The translations under genes and the position numbers were made by a program. The notes under the pieces were generated by a model. That model had not been told where the DNA came from. It saw only the letters and a program-made list of their open reading frames with translations, and did not search any database. 64,000 nucleotides of DNA from an uncultured Oscillospiraceae bacterium (GTDB lineage: Bacteria; Bacillota_A; Clostridia; Oscillospirales; Acutalibacteraceae): the NCBI GenBank assembly GCA_910589395.1, contig CAJUTL010000009.1:1-64000 (forward strand), written 5' to 3'. Below, piece after piece: positions 27,020-36,500 of this stretch (the stretch's first letter is position 1; each line of letters opens with the position of its first letter).

Positions 27020-27280
27020 ATGGAGATTCATTACATTCCCCAGGGCGTTTGTTCCAAGCAGATCGATATTGTTTTAGAAAACGATATCATTCAGTCCGTG
27101 AAATTTACCGGTGGGTGCAGCGGCAATACCCAGGGGGTCGCTGCTCTGGCACAAGGAATGAAGGTACAGGAGTACATTAAGCGTTGCAAGGATATTCGCT
27201 GCGGCGCAAAATCCACCTCCTGTCCTGCTCAGCTGGCGCTGGCCTTACAGGAGGCGCTGGAATCTGTTTCGGCCACTTGA
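27020..27280 (+). CDS. TSCPD domain protein, TIGR03905 family
   Basis: An 86-residue stand-alone version of the small C-terminal TSCPD domain of class II (B12-dependent) ribonucleotide reductases. FTGGCSGNTQGVAAL and GAKSTSCPAQLA hold the two conserved cysteine sites, which probably bind a metal. The family function is not established. I use ATG 27020, with AGGAGA ten bases upstream. Its own promoter precedes it and two hairpins follow. Confidence 0.88.
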   Translation: MEIHYIPQGVCSKQIDIVLENDIIQSVKFTGGCSGNTQGVAALAQGMKVQEYIKRCKDIRCGAKSTSCPAQLALALQEALESVSAT

Positions 27281-27282
27281 TA

Positions 27283-27321
27283 GATGGCAACACCGCACAA
27301 TCTTTGTGCGGTGTTGCCATC
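27283..27321. repeat. Solo hairpin sharing the ends of the 60.5-kb element
   Basis: A perfect 17-bp stem (27283-27299 with 27305-27321), GATGGCAACACCGCACA, with a 5-base loop. Its arms match the terminal repeats of the element at 60501-60680 (GGCAA-ACCGCACAAT), so it may be an element reduced to its two ends. There is no T tract after it, so it is not an ordinary terminator. Confidence 0.6.
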
Positions 27322-27342
27322 GGAAAAAACGAGAGAATAGGG

Positions 27343-27376
27343 AAAGGGGCACTGCTAAAAGCAGTGCCCCTTTTTT
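27343..27376 (+). terminator. Terminator between the TSCPD gene and the Cys-rich gene
   Basis: AAAGGGGCACTGC (27343-27355) pairs with GCAGTGCCCCTTT (27361-27373) and ends in TTTTTT. The stem may also serve the convergent minus-strand gene. Confidence 0.88.
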
Positions 27377-27417
27377 GCTGGCTTAAAAAGCGAATAGGGC
27401 AGATGCCCGCACGCTAT

Positions 27418-27564
27418 TTAGCAGCAGCCGCAGCCATTGCCGCAGTCGTTGTTGCCACAGCCACAGCCGCCATTATTGGCGAAGCTGCCGCAGCCACCGC
27501 AGCAGAGAAGGATCAGGATGATGATGATGATCCAAGAGCAACCTCCGTTACCACAACCACACAT
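27418..27564 (-). CDS. 48-residue Cys/Gly-rich micro-protein
   Basis: A small protein on the minus strand, supported by AAAGGAGG nine bases before ATG 27564. It begins MCGCGNGGCSW, continues with one hydrophobic stretch (IIIIILILLCC) and ends in a Gly/Cys/Asn-rich tail, CGCGNNDCGNGCGCC. Thirteen of 48 residues are cysteine. Similar small proteins in Clostridia are often labelled chorion-class high-cysteine protein, a name with no functional meaning. The hydrophobic core suggests a membrane peptide; the cysteines suggest metal binding or cross-linking, as in spore coat or crust proteins. A sigma-K-like promoter lies 30 bases upstream. Function unknown. Confidence 0.8.
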   Translation of the reverse strand: MCGCGNGGCSWIIIIILILLCCGGCGSFANNGGCGCGNNDCGNGCGCC

Positions 27565-27593
27565 GGAAGAGCGCCTCCTTTCATTTACACTCC

Positions 27594-27621
27594 TATCATA
27601 TGGCGAACCCCAAAAAGTGTT
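27594..27621 (-). promoter_or_regulatory. Possible sigma-K-type sporulation promoter
   Basis: On the minus strand CATATGATA (27594-27602) fits the sigma-K -10 pattern CATAnnnTA exactly, and AACA (27618-27621) lies 15 bases upstream, where an AC-type -35 is expected. The site stands 30 bases before the Cys-rich gene. The pattern is loose and the call is inference. Confidence 0.4.
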
Positions 27622-27878
27622 ACAGAAGTTAAGTCAGCCTCGCATAATTTACGAATATTGCCTTGAACGACATCTCCGGCATGCGAAGTCGGATTGCAGG
27701 GCATCAGCTGCCTGCGCTGCCTTTCTGCACTCTGCTGAAAAAATTTTTGCCGCGCTATATCAATTAGAATGATGAGGTGTTTCCTTAAAAATAAAAGAAA
27801 ATCGAAGCATAAGGGAGAAAACAAGAGGATTTTTCGAATTGAGCGTTGTTAAATCGCCTTGTTTGACTTTTTCTGATC
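27622..27878. other. Gap between the Cys-rich gene and the ctsR promoter
   Basis: No gene is clear here. On the minus strand a frame runs from about 27824 to 27585 with some protein-like composition (RKLCEADLTSVTLFGVRH) but no ribosome site; it could be a remnant. A TTTGACT half-site at 27862-27868 near the right edge matches one arm of a CtsR box in the other orientation. Confidence 0.3.
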
Positions 27879-27906
27879 TTGATTTTCCATGAAAATCAGG
27901 TATAAT
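27879..27906 (+). promoter_or_regulatory. Sigma-A promoter of the ctsR operon
   Basis: TTGATT (27879-27884), 16 bases and a perfect TATAAT (27901-27906). The CtsR box begins four bases downstream. Confidence 0.8.
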
Positions 27907-27909
27907 AAA

Positions 27910-27926
27910 AGTCAAAGAAAGTCAAA
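27910..27926 (+). promoter_or_regulatory. CtsR operator
   Basis: AGTCAAA-GAA-AGTCAAA fits the CtsR tandem heptad (RGTCAAA-nAn-RGTCAAA) exactly. It lies at the transcription start, so CtsR binding would block initiation and the operon should be autoregulated and heat-induced. Confidence 0.9.
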
Positions 27927-27947
27927 GACAGAAACGGAAGTGGTTTT

Positions 27948-28400
27948 GTGCGTATCAGCGACAGTGTGGCAAACTATATTTTAGAGCTGCTAAAAGAGGC
28001 GGACGGTATTGCGGAAATTCAGCGAAATGAATTGGCAGGCTCTCTTGGCTGTGTTCCCAGTCAAATCAATTACGTTCTTGCTTCCCGTTTTACACCGGAG
28101 CAAGGGTATTTGGTGGAAAGCCGCCGGGGCGGAGGAGGCTACATTCGAATCACCAGACTTCAAATCTCTAAACCGGATATGATCATGCATATTATCAATG
28201 CGGTAGGAGATACCTTGGACGCGGGAACAGCTCGTGCCATGTCGGAAAACATGCTGCAAAACGGAATACTCAGTAAAGAGGCGGTAGATTTGATCCAGGC
28301 CGCCGTTTCGGAAAAGGCCTTGGCTCTTGTCCCCAGGGAGCTTCGGAACTATGTACGGGCTTCGGTTTATAAAAACATGTTGATTGCCGCAAGGGCATAA
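27948..28400 (+). CDS. ctsR: Transcriptional regulator CtsR
   Basis: The class III heat-shock repressor, a dimer that binds the tandem heptad in its own promoter. The 150-residue protein starts MRISDSVANYILELLKEADG and contains the winged helix, including the glycine-rich wing ESRRGGGGYIRI that reaches the minor groove and senses heat. The start is GTG 27948. It is the first gene of ctsR-mcsA-mcsB-clpC, with a 36-base gap to mcsA. Confidence 0.95.
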   Translation: MRISDSVANYILELLKEADGIAEIQRNELAGSLGCVPSQINYVLASRFTPEQGYLVESRRGGGGYIRITRLQISKPDMIMHIINAVGDTLDAGTARAMSENMLQNGILSKEAVDLIQAAVSEKALALVPRELRNYVRASVYKNMLIAARA

Positions 28401-28436
28401 TTGGATATTTGGTTAGCAAAAAAGGAGGAAAGCTTT

Positions 28437-28952
28437 ATGATTTGCCAAGTCTGTGGAAAGAAAACAGCAACGACCCATATTAAAACGATCGTCAACGGGC
28501 AACTGACACAATATCATTTGTGCAGCGATTGCGCCAAAGAAAAGGGATATGGAAACCTGTTTGATACATGGGATTTGGGATTTGGACCCATGCTGGGAGG
28601 CCTGATTGGGAAAAGCCATGGAGAAAATTCGGTGCTGCGCTGTAAAAAGTGCGGTTCCAGCTTCGCCGAAATCGCGAAGACGGGGAACCTTGGCTGCGAG
28701 GAGTGCTATAAAACCTTTCGCCGCCAGCTGCTGCCCCTGATCCAGAGGATTCATGGAACTGTTCACCACAAGGGAAAAAGACCCGGCAGCTCCGCACTGC
28801 GTATTTCCGATTCTACCGGGCAGATGGTGCCGGTACCGCAAGCCTCTTTGGAGGAAAAGAAGCTTCTGCTGCGTCAGGCGATCGAAGCACAGGAGTTTGA
28901 GAAAGCCGCGGTATTGAGAGATGAAATAAAGGAGATGGAAGGCAATGGCTGA
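28437..28952 (+). CDS. mcsA: McsA, activator of the McsB arginine kinase
   Basis: A 171-residue zinc-finger protein that binds and activates McsB. Two CxxC pairs at the N-terminus (MICQVCGKK and LCSDCAKE) and two further on (CKKCGSSF and GCEECYK) form the zinc sites. The last 40 residues are a UvrB/UvrC-type helical pair (LLLRQAIEAQEFEKAAVLRD). ATG 28437 has AAGGAGG. It overlaps mcsB by eight bases, which indicates coupled translation. Confidence 0.94.
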   Translation: MICQVCGKKTATTHIKTIVNGQLTQYHLCSDCAKEKGYGNLFDTWDLGFGPMLGGLIGKSHGENSVLRCKKCGSSFAEIAKTGNLGCEECYKTFRRQLLPLIQRIHGTVHHKGKRPGSSALRISDSTGQMVPVPQASLEEKKLLLRQAIEAQEFEKAAVLRDEIKEMEGNG

Positions 28953-29988
28953 GGTACTGAAGTGGTACGAAAAGGCGGGAAACCACAGTGATGTCGTATA
29001 CAGCACGCGGGTGCGTCTGGCTCGGAATTTGCAGCAATATCCTTTCCCCGGCAAGGCAAACGCGCAGGAAAAAGCAGAAATTGAAAATAAAATAAAAGAC
29101 GCGCTGCTTTCCGGAAACAGTGCGGCGGCAAAGCAGTTTTCTTTTGTTCCCTTGGATTCGCTTTCCGAGGAAGAGGCCGTTTCCCTGGTGGAACGCCATA
29201 TTGTAAGCCCGGAATTTATTTCTGACCGCCAGGGAAAAGCGCTGCTTCTTTCCGAAGATGAAAGCTTTTCCATTATGATCAATGAAGAAGACCATCTTCG
29301 GATCCAGGTAATGAAGGAAGGACTTTCTCTCAAGGAGGCTGCCGAATCCGCCGATCGATTGGATACACTACTGGGAGAAAGCCTGCGCTTCGCGTTTGAT
29401 CCGGAGCTTGGATACCTGACGCAATGTCCCACAAACCTGGGTACAGGAATGCGGGCTTCCGTAATGCTTCACCTGCCCGCCTTGACGGAGAGCGGCGCAA
29501 TGCCCCGTATTTCCTCTAATCTGGCAAAGCTGGGTATGGCTTTGCGTGGAAGCTATGGGGAAGGAAGCCAGATTACCGGAGCAATGTACCAGCTTTCCAA
29601 TCAAATCACTCTGGGGCTCAGCGAGGCCGAGGCGATCGACAATCTAAACGCAATCACCGCACAGGTGATCGAACAGGAGCGCAGGGCCAGGGAAGAACTT
29701 GGTTCCAATCTTGTGATCCAGGATAAGATCCAACGGGCGGCAGGCGTGCTGAAAAGCGCCAAAATACTTTCCAGCGGAGAGCTTATGGAGCTGCTTTCCT
29801 ATATCCGGCTGGGCTTATCCATTGGTTTGCTTCACGGCGTTACCCAGGAAGAATTGAACAGCCTTTCCGTAAAGGCGCAGCCGGCCACATTGGCTTCTTC
29901 CGGTGAACAGCCGCTGGAGCAAACCCGGCGTGATATCGTTCGCGCTCAACTGGTACGCCAGGTGTGCGCCAAGCTTTCAGATGTTTGA
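28945..29988 (+). CDS. mcsB: Protein arginine kinase McsB
   Basis: Phosphorylates arginine residues, marking proteins for ClpC-ClpP and inactivating CtsR. The 347-residue protein has the phosphagen-kinase fold. VVYSTRVRLARNLQQYPFP is the conserved N-terminal nucleotide-site block, and TCPTNLGTG-type sequence (QCPTNLGTGMRASVMLHLP) carries the catalytic-loop cysteine. It is third in the operon, 46 bases before clpC. Confidence 0.95.
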   Translation: MAEVLKWYEKAGNHSDVVYSTRVRLARNLQQYPFPGKANAQEKAEIENKIKDALLSGNSAAAKQFSFVPLDSLSEEEAVSLVERHIVSPEFISDRQGKALLLSEDESFSIMINEEDHLRIQVMKEGLSLKEAAESADRLDTLLGESLRFAFDPELGYLTQCPTNLGTGMRASVMLHLPALTESGAMPRISSNLAKLGMALRGSYGEGSQITGAMYQLSNQITLGLSEAEAIDNLNAITAQVIEQERRAREELGSNLVIQDKIQRAAGVLKSAKILSSGELMELLSYIRLGLSIGLLHGVTQEELNSLSVKAQPATLASSGEQPLEQTRRDIVRAQLVRQVCAKLSDV

Positions 29989-30034
29989 ACGAGAAACTAT
30001 ATACTGAGTTTTTGTCAAAGGAGTTGAGAACTTT

Positions 30035-32482
<2,448 letters not shown>

Positions 32483-32500
32483 GCAAGGAGAAGCTTTCAC

Positions 32501-32540
32501 AGCAAAACAGGCCGGACGATACCGTCCGGCCTGTTTTGCT
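32501..32540 (+). terminator. Terminator of the ctsR-clpC operon (bidirectional)
   Basis: A perfect 18-bp stem with a 4-base loop (32501-32518 with 32523-32540) lies between convergent clpC and the S1-domain gene. The A and T tracts are inside the stem ends, so it can serve both strands. Confidence 0.88.
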
Positions 32541-32541
32541 A

Positions 32542-33468
32542 TTAGGCCTCAAATTTCGTGGCGATATACTTTTCACTTTGCGGCGGTGAATAAACAAATT
32601 CGTCCATATGAGAGCCGTGGAAGTAATACTCCGGAGGAGATGGTCTTGTGGGATCCCCATCAAAGGTATCAATGATGATAAGCTTGATCTTCATTCTGGG
32701 GATCAGGATATTCTTGATAAATACGCTTGCCTGCTGGCCGGGAAAAATATTTTCCCGCACCTCCGCAAGCCCGGCAAGATTGGGAGTAAGCTCCACGAAA
32801 ACACCGTAGCTTTCCATGCTGCGGATAATTCCCGATACCGTTTCACCGGGCCGAAATTTTGCAGCGTTCTCTTCCCAGGTTCCCAGCAGCTCCTTATGAG
32901 AAAGTGTGATCCGGCCATGATCCTTTGTTTTTACCACAGCCTTGATATCCATTCCTACCGAAAAACGCTCTCTTGGATGCTCAATGCGGGAAACGGAGAT
33001 CGCGTCGATGGGAAGCAGAGAAACCACGCCGCAGCCAATATCGACAAAAGCTCCAAAGGGCTCAATGTGTGTGATCCGCGCGTCTATCACATCTCCCGGC
33101 ACAAGGGTAGTTATGTATTCCTCCTGACATTTTTCCTGCGCGGCCCGGCGTGACAAAAGTGCCGTGATTTTTCCGTCGCTTTCCCGTATAAAATCCTGTA
33201 TCAGAAAGCAAACGGGCCGGTTGACCCGGGAAATAATGGCAATATCCCTGACGGTGCCCTCTTTAATACCGACAGCGCCTTCCTCACGGGGAATGATCCC
33301 TTTCATAAATTTGAAATCCACGATTAGGTTATGGCTGCTGTCGCACATGACCGCACGGGCTTCCAATATTTTTTTATCGCGCATGGCTTCCGATAAAGAG
33401 GCGGGAGACTGAAGCGCAGCTCTGTTTTCAAACGTATCGATACGGCGCCCTTCCGGATAAAATTTCAT
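32542..33468 (-). CDS. S1 RNA-binding domain protein (short ribosomal protein S1-like)
   Basis: A 308-residue protein with two clear S1 domains and one degenerate. The clear ones are GDVIDARITHIEPFGAFVDI and GETVSGIIRSMESYGVFVEL; each shows the hallmark G-x-FV strand. The N-terminal third (about residues 20-100) resembles a decayed S1 repeat. Such short S1 proteins in Clostridia replace or supplement canonical RpsA, but the role is unproven. The frame is open further upstream. ATG 33480 has AAAGGA directly touching it and ATG 33468 has it 12 bases away, so the start is uncertain by four codons. Confidence 0.82.
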   Translation of the reverse strand: MKFYPEGRRIDTFENRAALQSPASLSEAMRDKKILEARAVMCDSSHNLIVDFKFMKGIIPREEGAVGIKEGTVRDIAIISRVNRPVCFLIQDFIRESDGKITALLSRRAAQEKCQEEYITTLVPGDVIDARITHIEPFGAFVDIGCGVVSLLPIDAISVSRIEHPRERFSVGMDIKAVVKTKDHGRITLSHKELLGTWEENAAKFRPGETVSGIIRSMESYGVFVELTPNLAGLAEVRENIFPGQQASVFIKNILIPRMKIKLIIIDTFDGDPTRPSPPEYYFHGSHMDEFVYSPPQSEKYIATKFEA

Positions 33469-33577
33469 CGTGTTGACCATTCCTTTCTTAAGAGGGAAAC
33501 GTCCTTCCTTCTTTACACTACAAAAGAATATATGAGGCCGGAAGGTATAAAATGACGATAGAAAAAGAGGGGAGGGC

Positions 33578-33606
33578 TTGCAAGTTTCCAAAATTTGAGA
33601 TACAAT
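33578..33606 (+). promoter_or_regulatory. Sigma-A promoter for the cyclophilin gene
   Basis: TTGCAA (33578-33583), 17 bases and TACAAT (33601-33606), 66 bases before the start codon. Confidence 0.7.
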
Positions 33607-33672
33607 AAAAACATTCTTTCTGAATTCCACCATGCGGATTTTCACCGCCAATTTTCGAAAGCGAGGTTTCCC

Positions 33673-34503
33673 ATGAAAAAAGTAACACTTTCTTTCGCAC
33701 TGCTGTTTCTCTGTGTTTTTTGTACTGCCTGCGCGGCGAAGGCTTCTCCTGCCGCCCGCGTACTGGAGCATTCGGAGGAGCTTGTTGAAAAAACGCAGCT
33801 GACCGCCTCTTCAAATCATGAGAAAATCGGATACCAGCTGGATCCGCCCGAAAAAGGAGAGGAAATCGCCGTGGTGACCATGAAGTCCGGCGAAACATTT
33901 AAACTTCGTTTTTTCCCGGAGGAAGCGCCGAAAGCGGTATACAATTTCAAGCTTCATGCTATTCAGGGATATTATGACGGACTCACCTTTCACCGCGTCA
34001 TGGAAAATTTTATGATCCAGGGCGGAGATCCCGATGGCAACGGCACCGGGGGAGAAAGCGTGTGGGGGGAAGCCTTTGAAGATGAATTCCAGTCCAATCT
34101 GCTGAATATTGACGGATCAGTTTCCATGGCAAACAGTGGCGCCAACACCAACGGAAGCCAGTTCTTTATCAACGCTACCGGCGGTACTCAGGTAAATTGG
34201 GAAAATTATGAAGAGGGGTTTAAGCTGTATCAGGAGGATCCTGACGCTTTCTCCGCCACCTACGGAAGGTGGATCAAAATGGACCTTGTACCGGAGGAGA
34301 TGAAAACGCTCTACAACGAGCACGGAGGCAATCCCCATCTGGACGGTTATTATTCTACCATGGGGATCGGCCACACTGTGTTCGCCCAGGTATTTGAGGG
34401 CTTCGACAACGTGCTCGCCCTTTCCAAAACAGAAGTGGGAGCCGATGGCAGCACGCCTGTGGAAGATGTGGTCATTGAAAAAATAGAGATCACGACCTAT
34501 TAA
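33673..34503 (+). CDS. Cyclophilin-type peptidyl-prolyl isomerase, lipoprotein
   Basis: A 276-residue extracytoplasmic foldase. Residues 1-20 form a hydrophobic signal with a lipobox-like end (VFCTAC), so the protein is probably lipid-anchored. The cyclophilin core has YYDGLTFHRVMENFMIQGGD and NGSQFFINAT, with the catalytic Arg in FHRV. An insertion of about 50 residues (NWENYEEGFKLYQEDPDAF) separates the last core strands. ATG 33673 has GCGAGG upstream; the frame is open further left but overlaps the promoter. Confidence 0.9.
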   Translation: MKKVTLSFALLFLCVFCTACAAKASPAARVLEHSEELVEKTQLTASSNHEKIGYQLDPPEKGEEIAVVTMKSGETFKLRFFPEEAPKAVYNFKLHAIQGYYDGLTFHRVMENFMIQGGDPDGNGTGGESVWGEAFEDEFQSNLLNIDGSVSMANSGANTNGSQFFINATGGTQVNWENYEEGFKLYQEDPDAFSATYGRWIKMDLVPEEMKTLYNEHGGNPHLDGYYSTMGIGHTVFAQVFEGFDNVLALSKTEVGADGSTPVEDVVIEKIEITTY

Positions 34504-34509
34504 AAGCAC

Positions 34510-34542
34510 AAAAAATCTCCCGGCAAAGCCGGGAGATTTTTT
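34510..34542. terminator. Bidirectional terminator between the cyclophilin gene and rex
   Basis: A perfect 15-bp stem, AAAAAATCTCCCGGC with its complement (34510-34524, 34528-34542) and loop AAA. A and T tracts make it work for both convergent genes. Confidence 0.9.
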
Positions 34543-34563
34543 GTGTGCTTTTGTTGCCGCGTT

Positions 34564-35202
34564 TTATTCAGAAAGTGTGTAGAGTTTATAACACAGCGTC
34601 ATCATACTGTCGTTCATGTGCACGTTTTCGACGATGGCATCGGGATACTTCAGGGAAATATCATAGTGGCTGAAATTCCAGAAAGAGCGGATCCCGATCT
34701 CATACAGCTCATCGGAAATCTCTTCCACTGCGTCACGGGGAACGCAAAGAATAGCCATGGTAGGGGACTCTTTCTTATAAAACTCCCGAATTTTCCGGTA
34801 GTCGGAAATTTGGCAGCCGCTGATCACGGTACCGATCACCTTCGGGGAATTATCAAAAGCGCCGATCAGTTGAAAGCCAAGCTGCTCAAAGGGCATATGA
34901 CCCATGATCGCCCGGCCAAGATTTCCGGCCCCAATTAAAACACACTTGAATTTGTTCTGAAGCCCCAGAATTTTCCCGATTTCTACACAGAGCTGCGGTA
35001 CGTTATATCCGTAGCCCTGCTGCCCGAAGCCGCCGAAGCAGTTAAAATCCTGACGGATCTGTGAAGCGGTGAGTCCCATTTTTTCAGAAAGCTCCTTGGA
35101 AGAAATACGGGTTACATCGTTTTTCTCCAGTTCTGATAAGAATCTGTAGTATCTGGGCAGGCGGCGAATAACGGACATGGAAATGTTTTCTTTTTTCTGC
35201 AT
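34564..35202 (-). CDS. rex: Redox-sensing transcriptional repressor Rex
   Basis: A 212-residue repressor that senses the NADH/NAD+ ratio. The N-terminal winged helix includes MGLTASQIRQDFNCFGGFG, the DNA-recognition region that is nearly invariant in Rex. The Rossmann domain has CVLIGAGNLGRAI. It typically represses fermentation and NADH-reoxidation genes. It lies directly after icd and acn on the same strand, 27 bases from icd. No ROP site (TTGTGAnnnnnnTCACAA) is evident nearby. Confidence 0.95.
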   Translation of the reverse strand: MQKKENISMSVIRRLPRYYRFLSELEKNDVTRISSKELSEKMGLTASQIRQDFNCFGGFGQQGYGYNVPQLCVEIGKILGLQNKFKCVLIGAGNLGRAIMGHMPFEQLGFQLIGAFDNSPKVIGTVISGCQISDYRKIREFYKKESPTMAILCVPRDAVEEISDELYEIGIRSFWNFSHYDISLKYPDAIVENVHMNDSMMTLCYKLYTLSE

Positions 35203-35229
35203 GATACTGATACTTCCTAAAACAAAATT

Positions 35230-36450
35230 TTACAGAAGATTTTCCAGGCTGTCCCGGACAGCAAGCAAAAATTCCTTTGTGGAAACCTGATGAATTTCCG
35301 GCAGGGTAGACATGGACGCCAGATCACCGGTCATAATGCCGTTTTCCAGGGTGTTCAGAGTAGCCCTTTCCAGCTTATCGGCAAACTCCGAAAGCGCCGT
35401 GTTTTGATCCAGCTCTCCACGCTTACGCAAAGCGCCTGTCCAGGCAAAAAGAGTAGCTACGGAATTTGTGGAAGTAGCTTCTCCCCGCAAATGCTTGTAA
35501 TAGTGGCGCTGTACTGTACCGTGAGCGGCTTCATACTCGTAAACGCCGTCAGGAGAGACCAACACAGAAGTCATCATGGCAAGGCTTCCAAAGGCGGTGG
35601 CTACCATATCGCTCATAACATCTCCATCATAATTCTTGCAGGCCCAAATATACCCGCCCCTGCTGCGGATCACCCGGGCAACAGCATCGTCGATCAGTGT
35701 GTAGAAATACTCAATTCCCGCTTTTTGGAATTTTTCAGCATACTCCTTCTCGAAAATCTCCTGAAAAATATCCTTGAATCTGTGATCGTAGATTTTGGAA
35801 ATAGTGTCCTTTGTGGCAAACCACAGGTCCTTTTTGGTGTCCAGCGCGAAATTGAAGCAGGAGCGGGCAAAGCTTTCAATGCTTTTGTCAAGATTGTGCA
35901 GTCCCTGAATAATTCCGGAGCTTTCTGAAAAATCGTGGATCGGGTACTTCTTTTCAGAGCCGTCCGGCAAAGTGACCAGCAGCTCAGCCCTGGCTCCGGC
36001 AGGAACAGAAGCTTCTACGTTTTTGTATACGTCTCCATAGGCATGGCGGGCGATTGTGATAGGCTGCTTCCAGCCAGGCAAATAAGGGGTGATCCCCTTT
36101 ACCAGAATCGGCGTGCGGAATACCGTGCCGTCCAAAATAGCGCGGATCGTGCCATTGGGAGATTTCCACATCTCCTTGAGATGGTATTCCTCCACTCTGG
36201 CGGCATTGGGCGTGATCGTGGCGCACTTCACAGCAACTCCATACTTTTTTGTCGCCATGGCGGAATCTACTGTTACCTGGTCGTTGGTTTTATCCCGGTT
36301 TTGAAGCCCCAGGTCATAGTATTCCACGTTCAGGTCGAGATAGGGGAGAAGCAGAATCTCTTTGATCATGCTCCAGATGATCCTGGTCATTTCATCTCCG
36401 TCCATCTCCACCAGGGGAGTGTTCATTTCTATTTTTTTTCGGTCAGCCAT
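35230..36450 (-). CDS. icd: NADP-dependent isocitrate dehydrogenase
   Basis: Oxidises isocitrate to 2-oxoglutarate with NADP. The 406-residue protein is the eukaryote-like homodimeric type: LVEMDGDEMTRIIW at the start, KCATITPNAARVEEY, and WKSPNGTIRAILDGTVFR for isocitrate binding. YEYEAAHGTVQRHYYKH carries part of the NADP site. The start is ATG 36450, with GGTAGG six bases upstream. It follows acn by 50 bases, so the two consecutive steps are one unit that supplies 2-oxoglutarate for glutamate; no citrate synthase is in the window. Confidence 0.95.
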   Translation of the reverse strand: MADRKKIEMNTPLVEMDGDEMTRIIWSMIKEILLLPYLDLNVEYYDLGLQNRDKTNDQVTVDSAMATKKYGVAVKCATITPNAARVEEYHLKEMWKSPNGTIRAILDGTVFRTPILVKGITPYLPGWKQPITIARHAYGDVYKNVEASVPAGARAELLVTLPDGSEKKYPIHDFSESSGIIQGLHNLDKSIESFARSCFNFALDTKKDLWFATKDTISKIYDHRFKDIFQEIFEKEYAEKFQKAGIEYFYTLIDDAVARVIRSRGGYIWACKNYDGDVMSDMVATAFGSLAMMTSVLVSPDGVYEYEAAHGTVQRHYYKHLRGEATSTNSVATLFAWTGALRKRGELDQNTALSEFADKLERATLNTLENGIMTGDLASMSTLPEIHQVSTKEFLLAVRDSLENLL

Positions 36451-36500
36451 TATTAACCTACCGTCCTTTCCCGGGGCGTTCCCCCACAATTCAAAAAAAG

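Noticed and set aside
27184..27666. Plus-strand frame rich in Ala, Val and Asp over the Cys-rich gene
   Set aside because: The low-complexity product is the reverse image of the repetitive Gly/Cys codons on the minus strand, which has the ribosome site.
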